NCBI GenBank assembly: GCA_032207245.1
Contig: CM063504.1
Span: 22,492,565-22,556,564, forward strand
DNA length: 64,000 nt
Direction: 5' to 3'
From: Pardosa pseudoannulata
Taxonomy: Eukaryota; Arthropoda; Arachnida; Araneae; Lycosidae
Shown here: piece by piece, positions 56,885 to 64,000 of the stretch
Layout: every line of letters begins with the position of its first letter
Numbering within the stretch: the first letter of the stretch is position 1
Translations under genes and position numbers: made by a program
Notes under the pieces: generated by a model
What the model was told of the DNA's origin: nothing
Seen by the model: only the letters and a program-made list of their open reading frames with translations
The model's database searches: none

Positions 56885-58266
56885 CATTGCTCGTCAAACG
56901 AAATCATTCACTTAATCATCATTTTAGTCAAAACATCCGCGGAAATTTTAGATTTGCATTAAACTCTCAAATATTTTTTAAGTAGCTACAGTTAAAGCAG
57001 TAACTACTTTCCAATAAGTCCAACATTTTATTGGTCGACAATCTTCAAACTAGGTCGCATGATCTCTTTAGTCACATTAAAAGTCAGTGGTCTTTCTTAG
57101 AATTTTCCAGCCTAACATTCTTAATGTACCGTTTACTTCGCTTTGGACCCTAAAAGAGCTTCATTAAATTATTGTCGACCTATTTTGCTAATGGATTTGT
57201 CTTTTCTTCACAAGTTACATGGCTGGAAATCTTCCTAGCTTTAAACACATACGCATTATTTTTATTTTATGCAATTTATATAATTAACTTAATTTATTCA
57301 GTTGTATATGTATGCATTTAATGAATTTTTTTAAATGTATTGTCGGACAATATATGAAAAATAATGGATGAAATGTATTGTAACAATGGAAAGTTATCTC
57401 GAGTTAAAAAAAAAAGTACTTGCACATTATACATTTACAATGCTTAGAACAAGTTAAAAGCTCAGCGTTATTCTTTTTTCCCAAAGAGATACTTCTCAAG
57501 AGGTGCTTAGAGTGAAAGTACTTAAAAGATAGAACAGTAGAGGATTTTTCCTTTCTTAATTAAAGTATAAAAATAAGCAGAGAATACGAAAAACTGAGCT
57601 TGTGTTTGGTTCTTACTGTGCTAGCGTGATAAGTTGTATTTCAAATCAGATTTATAGAATTTACTACAGCTATTCTTAAAATGTACAGCAGAAAATTAGA
57701 AGGTTATATTTCTAAATGTACTGAAAACCTCAAGAGGACTTTGTTTCATAATCTAAATAATATTGACAGTAGTTTTAAGCGTCAACGTACATCGGACACA
57801 TTCTAAAATGAAATTTATTATTACCGGGAAAGCTAAATCAAGCGACCAGTTATATCTCTTTGTCAAATTTGTAAGCATTACTATGAATGGTATATTATAT
57901 TGTTTAATCGTTAATTACTTAAATCTTTGATGGCAATATTCTCACTGTCGCCAAATAAGACATTATTATTATGTATTGCCATATCTAATCCTTTGTGTTT
58001 GCATAGCCAATGGTAATAGAAGGGCTCTTGATCGATTTTCATGCCAATCTCCCCCCCACACACACTCATGGTTAATATTTTGTTTATATTGTTTAATTAT
58101 TTTGCATCTAGTCATCAAAAAATATTTATTAAAGTGACATATAATTTTAACATAATTTTGAATAGCAGAATATTTGTACATTTTGATCACTAAATTTTTT
58201 TAAATGAACTTTTTTTCTAAAAATGAACTTTCATGATTTTAAAAACTAAATTAGGTTCACAATGTT
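56885..58266. other. Unassigned AT-rich DNA
   Basis: No gene or repeat family recognised. Confidence 0.4.
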
Positions 58267-58279
58267 AAATACGATTTTT

Positions 58280-58451
58280 TTTGTTTGGGAATGGTACGGT
58301 CTACGTTTTGCAACTCGAGGGCTAATGAGACCGGGACCTACCGCTTAAAGCTGATTCCGACCGGCTACGAACATCCATGCCATAGTGGATTCGAACCCAC
58401 GAACTCCAGTTCCGAAGGCCACCACCCTAACCATTCGACCATCGTTCGGCG
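58280..58451 (-). mobile_element. tRNA-derived SINE, full length
   Basis: A minus-strand copy with a perfect 13-bp TSD, AAATACGATTTTT, at 58267-58279 and 58452-58464. The tail is worn (only GTTTGG remains at the left). Confidence 0.92.
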
Positions 58452-58464
58452 AAATACGATTTTT

Positions 58465-59319
58465 AAAATAATAATTAAGGGTAACAGCTTATTTGGTTTT
58501 TCTGCAAAGCGTACTTTAAAATGTACAAAAATGTTCCTTCTGGAAAAAATCTTTTATTTTTAAATTGGTATGCAGTTATAAAAGTTCAAAACTCCCCCAA
58601 ATAAGTCTGTAAACCAAAAAAATAAATAAATAAATAAATAAATTACTTGAAAAAAGAAAGGCAGAGAGGGGGAAAACGATTCCGAACAGACATTTTTTCA
58701 TTTATTTAAAAGTGTTTATTCCGGTGCATCCGGAACAGAACAACTCAACATGACTCTGATTCGCTTTTTGGCGCTATTCAAAAGAACTTTTAGTTGTCGT
58801 ACATCGGACTCAGAAAAACACATCCGCACGGCAATTAGGATGCTGTTCATTTTTCATTATATTTGTTGTATTACATCTACAAATTTATAATGTCATTTCC
58901 GTGTTTATGTGTTGTGCATGGCTGCGTAATAGAAGATTTTTTTGTGTTTGAAAAAAGAGGAGGTTTTAATCACTTAATTCACTACATTGCAACAGTTTTT
59001 AAAAGTAAGTGTTTGATATATATTTTTTAAAGTTTTCGCATTACTTTTTTTACGCTTTTGGTACAGTTTTTTTTAATTGCCATTAATACCACCTTCTAAA
59101 AATTTTGTCACATTTTTTTTAATAATTTGTGTCACATTTAGTTAACCAAAAACTATTTAAACATAAAAAAAATTTGTAACATGACTGATAACCAGAAAAT
59201 TATGCCTATACTGTTAACGAAAGTTTGCATTTTTTAAAAATAAACTTTTATAAATTTAAATTAGGTTCACAATGCTAAATATAGTATTTAAAACAATCGT
59301 GAAAATTTCCACGGTAATA
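58465..59319. other. Unassigned DNA with an (AAAT)n run
   Basis: A short AAAT tetranucleotide run lies at 58617-58642. The word ATTAGGTTCACAATG occurs at both 58251 and 59262 in similar context, suggesting an old ~70-bp duplication. No gene found. Confidence 0.4.
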
Positions 59320-59371
59320 TCATAGTTGGTTTCAACTGTCATAGTTTCAGCTGGATTCTGTCACATGTGGG

Positions 59372-59460
59372 TTTTGGTTTGGTTTGGAGTGCTACGGTCT
59401 ACTGTTTTGCAACACGAGGGCTAATGAGACCGGGACCTACAGCTTAAAGCCGAATCCGAA
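59372..59460 (-). mobile_element. tRNA-derived SINE, 89 bp, 5'-truncated, inside a LINE
   Basis: Only the tail and part of the body were inserted. A perfect 14-bp TSD, CTGTCACATGTGGG, at 59358-59371 and 59461-59474 is LINE coding sequence. Confidence 0.93.
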
Positions 59461-59801
59461 CTGTCACATGTGGGAATTAAAGGTAATGAGGAGGCTGATA
59501 AAGCAGCAAAAACTGCTAGCTTCTCTTGTTATATGTCTTTGCCTCTTTGTGATGTAAAAAAATATATAAAAAAACTGTTATATAAGAAGTGGCAGAATTC
59601 TTGTGATTAAGAGACTGATAATAAATTGCGTGCAATTAAACCAAACATTGAAAATTGGAGTACTTTGTCATCTAGAAGACATGATGTTATTTTTACTCGC
59701 CTCCTGATTGGTCATACGCGTTTTACCCACCGTCATTTGTTACCCGGAGAAACTGCTCCAGTTTGCGATCACTGCAATACAGTAATCTCTGTAAAGCATA
59801 T

Positions 59802-60604
59802 TGTAACGAATTCTCGTTACATTAAATTTCCAGATAGAGACTTATCTACGACCGTGAGAAAACCCTGCTTAACGTAGAAATAGCAAATGTGCCTTTTGTG
59901 AGCATTTGAACTGAGCTCATCTTTACTTAGTGAAAGAACGTTGTTTCGCGAAGAATAGGATGCTGAATAGAGGATTGTTAACTCCGAGGACCATCTCAAT
60001 CATTCTGTCTGAGAAATTCATTAGGATGCTGGTGAAGTGTTCCCAGTGTTAGTTTCAATGGCATCCGAAGAAAGAGTTTCACACGACAGAAATCCTCTAT
60101 ATTGTAAAGGAAGCAGCAATACTTCCTATTTTGTTCTCCAAAGGTTTGTCCGGAGACATCGATTAATGATCGGCGAGATTATTCCCGATTACTGCAAACT
60201 TCCCTTTGAACCAGGCTGTTTGCACCTGTCAAGCTAGAATTCTACAAGCAGTTTCTTCACCACGTCATCAGCCAGCTGTCCAACCAGCTGAGATGAAAAT
60301 TGGCGGTCAGACGACGATATAAAAAGACGAGAGTTCGAGGCCCAGAGAGGATTTTTGACCGATCGAGTCTGCTGTGAACTCATCGGCGAGAACGGAGGAG
60401 AGCGACTGAGAGTGTCCCCCCCCCCTTTTTTTTTCTCTCCGAAAAATTAGGAAGCTGTTTCCTGCAACCATTTGTAGATATTCATTGATTTCTTAATGTT
60501 TTCATCCTAACTTCAACATTGTGTTTTCTAATAAAGATACGTAGTCTGTGAGTAGGCCTCCACTATCTTTTTTCTCCAGCTCACTTAGAGTTGAGTACGC
60601 TACA
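59802..60604 (+). mobile_element. Solo LTR, 803 bp, inside a LINE
   Basis: It starts TGTAACGAATTC and ends GTACGCTACA, with a 4-bp TSD ATAT at 59798-59801 and 60605-60608. Joining the flanks restores the LINE frame. It has a good TATA box (TATAAAAA, 60318-60325) and AATAAA at 60530-60535, about 210 bp apart, defining a short R region. TG/CA ends, a TATA and polyA order, and an RYRY target agree with a gypsy-type LTR. Confidence 0.9.
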
Positions 60605-60975
60605 ATATCCTAATTGATTGTCTTAGGTTTAAATAACATCGTTTTCATCATTTTAACTCTTCATCTATTAATATTAAATATATTTTAGATAATTCTTCTC
60701 ATCCTAAACTCTTTCCTTTTTTAAAAGACATTGGTTTTTACCCTCACATCTGAATTTTGCGCTTCATTGCTGTTTTTCTTTACGTTTGGTTTTATGTCTC
60801 TTTTCTACACTGGTTTTGCATTTTTTAAATTGTTTGCTTTTCTCATCTGTCATCATTTTATAACAATTCTCACATAATCTTTGTAGCATTGTTTTAAGTT
60901 TGAACTATTTGTTTGGCACAATATGTACCAGGAGGACTCAGTGCCATAAAACCCCGTTCAACCAACCAACCATCA

Positions 60976-61660
60976 ACTATCATAGTGGGAAAGCACCACC
61001 GAAAAAAAAAAACACTGTCCGTATATAAGTAACTGAAAAAGTATATAGAATATAAAAGTAATTAAAGTAGGTAAGGCTATATAAACAGTAGCCAAAACTT
61101 CTGTTTTATCATTTATCACAGACGTCCTTGTACAATTATGTTTCTTAAGAAAAAAAATCCCGTAGAGCACACAGCGCTTATTTGAGTTGGAGATGGGACA
61201 AATGTGTTGCAGGAAAGAATGGGAAACGAGCAACAGCTACCGTACTCATCAGTGGGTTACTATAAGCCACTATTTCTCGCCAACAAGCATCGCTGAGGGA
61301 AGGGAGGGAGGCTAGATGATGCTCAACCACTGAGGTTGAGTAATGGAGACGAGTCATGTCCGCGTATGAGTGCTGTTTGTCATTAATCATACACGCAGGG
61401 GCGCCTGTGGGGGGTGCGCAGCCCGCGAATCCATTGCTAAAAGAGCTAATATTGCCCGAGAGATACTACTTCGTGTAATGTGTCTATCAGATATGATGGG
61501 AAGAACGAAAATGGAAAAAAAAGAATACTGGTTGGCACAGCAAAAAAACACTAGAGAAAGAAACTTTATATAGATTCGATATCAGCTTTGAGAAAAATCT
61601 GTTTCATTGAGCTTTACATATTTTCTCTCAAACAATGACTTTTATTTCGTTTTCTGACAT
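60976..61660. other. Unassigned DNA with a GC-rich patch
   Basis: A GC-rich stretch near 61380-61440 interrupts AT-rich DNA. Short frames on both strands have no recognisable domain. Confidence 0.35.
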
Positions 61661-61661
61661 A

Positions 61662-61699
61662 ATTTTGTTTATTTATTTATTATTATAACTATATATTTT
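61662..61699 (+). repeat. 38-bp direct repeat, left copy
   Basis: It starts ATTTTGTTTATTTATTTATT and is identical over all 38 bases to 61974-62011. One T separates it from the LTR at 61701. Confidence 0.95.
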
Positions 61700-61700
61700 T

Positions 61701-61973
61701 TGTTGAAATATATAATCGCACTCATACTTGACGACTTGGCCGATTATTGTTGTATATAAATAATAGCTTTCTTTGACGTACGAGGTTTTCTTTAGTTGAG
61801 CCTTTTGTGTTTTGATTGGTTGTGTTTAATTAGTTTTGTCTGTGCCTGCAATTTGATTGGCTGGAAGCAGGATCTTAAAACTATAAAAGCCCAATGTACC
61901 TCGTATTTCTTGATTACTTTGGTGTTTTCAATAAAAGGTGTTTGCGATCTGCGGGTTTCATTATGTTTCAACA
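61701..61973 (+). mobile_element. Solo LTR, 273 bp, flanked by a 38-bp direct repeat
   Basis: The ends are TGTTGAAA and TTTCAACA, a perfect 8-bp inverted repeat. It has two inverted CCAAT boxes (GATTGG at 61814-61819 and 61855-61860), a TATA box TATAAAAG at 61882-61889 and AATAAA at 61930-61935, in the right order for a complete LTR promoter and terminator. The flanks are a perfect 38-bp direct repeat, far longer than the 4-6 bp duplications of retroviral-type integrases. Confidence 0.82.
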
Positions 61974-62011
61974 ATTTTGTTTATTTATTTATTATTATAA
62001 CTATATATTTT
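61974..62011 (+). repeat. 38-bp direct repeat, right copy
   Basis: Identical to 61662-61699 and immediately adjacent to the LTR 3' end. Confidence 0.95.
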
Positions 62012-62235
62012 GTCTATTTATTCATTTGCATTATGAGAACTTTCTCAAAAATAAATTCTTACTGCACGCGTAAAAATTGTACTGTAATTGAACTGCATTG
62101 TTATTCTGCGAATAGAAAAAGAAAGTCACAAAATTTTCATTTCGAAAAGTCGGATAATCAGTATGTAACACGACAATTCAAGAAATTAAGCCAACGAGTT
62201 GCAATCTTTAGCTTACATATATAAGACTTTAGTTT

Positions 62236-62261
62236 AGTCTATATATATGTATATGTATATG

Positions 62262-62331
<70 letters not shown>

Positions 62332-62356
62332 TATATGATATATATATATATATATT
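62236..62356. repeat. (AT)n microsatellite with interruptions
   Basis: An ATGTAT-rich start, then AT dinucleotide with two AA/TT phase breaks. Confidence 0.95.
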
Positions 62357-62714
62357 CAGACTTATTTGCTATATAAAAAAACCTAAAACCAGGACCTATT
62401 TTTTAAACATCTTAAAGATCGCGTAATTCAGAAAACAATAAAAAAGTGCCCTAAAGTTTATTTAAGAAAATTGTATAAAAACTAACATCTCGATTAAACA
62501 ATCTCCTATTACATGATGAATATTCTAATTCTGTTATATGTTAAAAAAATAAAAAAAAAATCAAAGTGTATAAAATGGATAGCTTTTAATCGTTTTCGTG
62601 AATTATGTTTGAAAACTCCAGCCCCAAAGTGTCACGAACTCGAGAAATAGAATTCAAAACCATAATTCGAAGTATTGACAAGAACAAGAAAGGAGTTAAA
62701 ATGCATTCTGACCA
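62357..62714. other. Unassigned AT-rich DNA
   Basis: Nothing recognised. Confidence 0.35.
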
Positions 62715-62719
62715 TTTAA

Positions 62720-62976
62720 GTATTCTGCAGATCCAAACGCAAGGAACCCGATTCCGAAAAGGAGCGAGCTAAACGATGACTGAATGAGTAGAACGCTGAT
62801 CTTCGGTAGGGAAGTTCGTGAGTTCGAATCCCACTATGGCATGGACTCGTAGCGGTTCGGAATAGACTTTAAGTTGTTCATTCCGGTTTCATTAGCCGTT
62901 CTGTTGCAAGAACGTAGACTGTAGTGTGCCAAACCGAACCGAAAAGCAGCATCCTACCACTTCGGCCATCATCTGA
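62720..62976 (-). mobile_element. tRNA-derived SINE split by another SINE
   Basis: The left part (about 62720-62761, with GGAACCCGATTCCGAAAAG) and right part (62947-62976, CAGCATCCTACCACTTCGGCC) are the B-box side and head of a minus-strand SINE. The tail side is decayed. Confidence 0.6.
62762..62938 (+). mobile_element. tRNA-derived SINE nested head-to-head in a SINE
   Basis: A near full-length copy with a GACTGAATGAGTAG A-box region and an intact B-box (GAGTTCGAATCCC), ending GTGCCAAACCGAA. A short TSD, CCGAAAAG, at 62754-62761 and 62939-62946 is host SINE sequence; the true duplication may be longer but diverged. Confidence 0.8.
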
Positions 62977-64000
62977 ATACAGATAACAGAGATATTTATA
63001 TAAAATAGCGTATGATCAGCCATTTCCCTAATGCGATTAATATAAATAATAATATAAAATGGATTGGATTAGCCAAAATAAGTGTGCTTTACGTACATAT
63101 TACTTATTTACAGATAAATACACCTAAAGAATATAGTTGGATTTCTCAGAAAGATATATCATATTGAATACATGAATTGCATACCTGAAGCGGGCAAAAG
63201 TTAAGTCAAAAAAGTTAAAATCAATATTAGGATCTTCTCTCAAATATAATTAAAATTATTTAAGGTGTTCTGCATACGCCAAAAAAATTGTTAAAATATA
63301 ATCTTTGTAACAGCATAATTATTTTTCTGATAGCTTAAACATCATTATCAGTTTGATGGAAAAACTGTTTAAAGTCGAACCTAAACACTTGCATTAAAAA
63401 ACGGGGAAGTGCACAGTTCTCTAATAAATGCTTTTCCTGGGAATTGATTATTCGAAGGTGCAAGTGCAGAATAGGGCATCTCCAAGCAATTATTTTGCCC
63501 TGAAAATGATTATAAGAATGAAAACCAGAGCAATGGTGGATTACTGTGGGTAGGCATCCAATCTTCACCTTATTCCACAGGTTGCAGTGGATGCAACAAA
63601 ATAACAACCAAATATGGCTGATTGGTGCATTTCATTTCCTCTTTGCCTCATAAATAGTTTATTAAGTTACAAAGCAACAACTTTATACAACATCAAACAA
63701 ATTAAAATGGTATAAAATGATTTAAAATGCAGTTTGTTGGCTAAAAATCTTTATAAAATACTTCGAGGGAAAATTGAAATCCGTTAATAAATTCAACCTT
63801 TTTTACTTTATTATTATTTTTTTACTGAAAAACTGTATTATTAAAATTAGTAAGATATATTTCAAAGTTTAGTTTTAAGATCACGGGTACCGAGGCTGGA
63901 CAAAGTCTTTAGTCGCTAATACAATAATAAGGACTTCTGCTTAAGCCTAAAAAAAACTTGGAAATGTGAGGTTTCGTTTACTTTAAGCAATATTTAATTT
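62977..64000. other. Unassigned AT-rich DNA
   Basis: No gene or repeat family recognised; the 90-codon minus-strand frame at 63335-63607 has no recognisable domain. Confidence 0.4.

Larger units (their letters stand above)
59320..60975 (+). pseudogene. LINE RNase H, C-terminal region and 3' UTR, interrupted twice
   Basis: After removal of a SINE (59372-59460) the frame reads SWILSHVGIKGNEEADKAAK, the catalytic end of a LINE RNase H domain. At 59626-59800 follows the C-terminal block LLIGHTRFTHRHLL and then PVCDHCNTVISVKHI, a Cys/His region typical of Jockey/I-type LINEs. A solo LTR (59802-60604) cuts the gene there, and the frame resumes as HILIDC and ends about FLKDIGFYPHI with a stop near 60752. 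The 3' UTR closes with a hairpin (60915-60945) and an AACCAACCAACC tail. An in-frame TGA near 59607 also shows the copy is dead. Confidence 0.88.

Overview
The window reads as animal nuclear DNA, most likely from an arthropod and perhaps an arachnid. It is strongly AT-rich with long dinucleotide tracts, has no operon-like coding, and carries a metazoan transposon mix: a tRNA-derived SINE family, LINE fragments with RNase H domains, Tc1-like, pogo/Tigger-like, piggyBac-like, hAT-like and Harbinger-like elements, a Helitron helicase remnant, a BEL/Pao fragment and several solo LTRs. The taxon is a guess from repeat content only. I found no host protein-coding gene and no canonical tRNA, rRNA or snRNA gene. 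Nearly all longer open frames are shadows of repeats, AT/GT microsatellites or chance frames.

Region by region. 1-5.6 kb: a repeat bounded by (AT)n, a 431-bp AT tract, two fold-back MITEs sharing a TTA, a 165-bp tandem duplication and an LTR-like repeat with a tRNA-like module. 5.6-11.4 kb: SINEs and unassigned DNA. 11.4-16.7 kb: a 1-kb solo LTR, a second LTR wedged in microsatellites, a second microsatellite-bounded repeat, and a Harbinger-like MITE split by a TTAA element. 18.2-19.2 kb: a dead Tc1-like transposon with DD36E spacing. 20-24 kb: copies of a 160-bp MITE and a LINE 3' end. 26.5-27 kb: SINEs inside SINEs. 28-38 kb: a second tRNA/LTR repeat, a LINE reverse-transcriptase scrap, two more microsatellite-bounded repeats, a 388-bp tandem duplication, nested SINEs and a piggyBac remnant. 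38-47 kb: three pogo/Tigger-like elements, one nested in a SINE and itself holding a TTAA element, one holding a solo LTR; a folded-back BEL/Pao fragment; a SINE split by a piggyBac MITE. 48-64 kb: a Helitron remnant, a hAT element inside a SINE, two LINE 3' ends interrupted by SINEs and a solo LTR, a 1-kb solo LTR inside a SINE, and a solo LTR flanked by a perfect 38-bp direct repeat.

How it fits together. This is a layered transposon graveyard. Target-site duplications (TSDs) can be read for many insertions, which gives a relative chronology: old LINEs and SINEs are the hosts; younger SINEs, LTRs and DNA transposons are the guests. The SINE is probably mobilised by a LINE with a similar CCAA-rich 3' tail. 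No new defence or metabolic system is visible. The two observations most worth following are the microsatellite-bounded repeat family and the concentration of insertions inside SINE copies.
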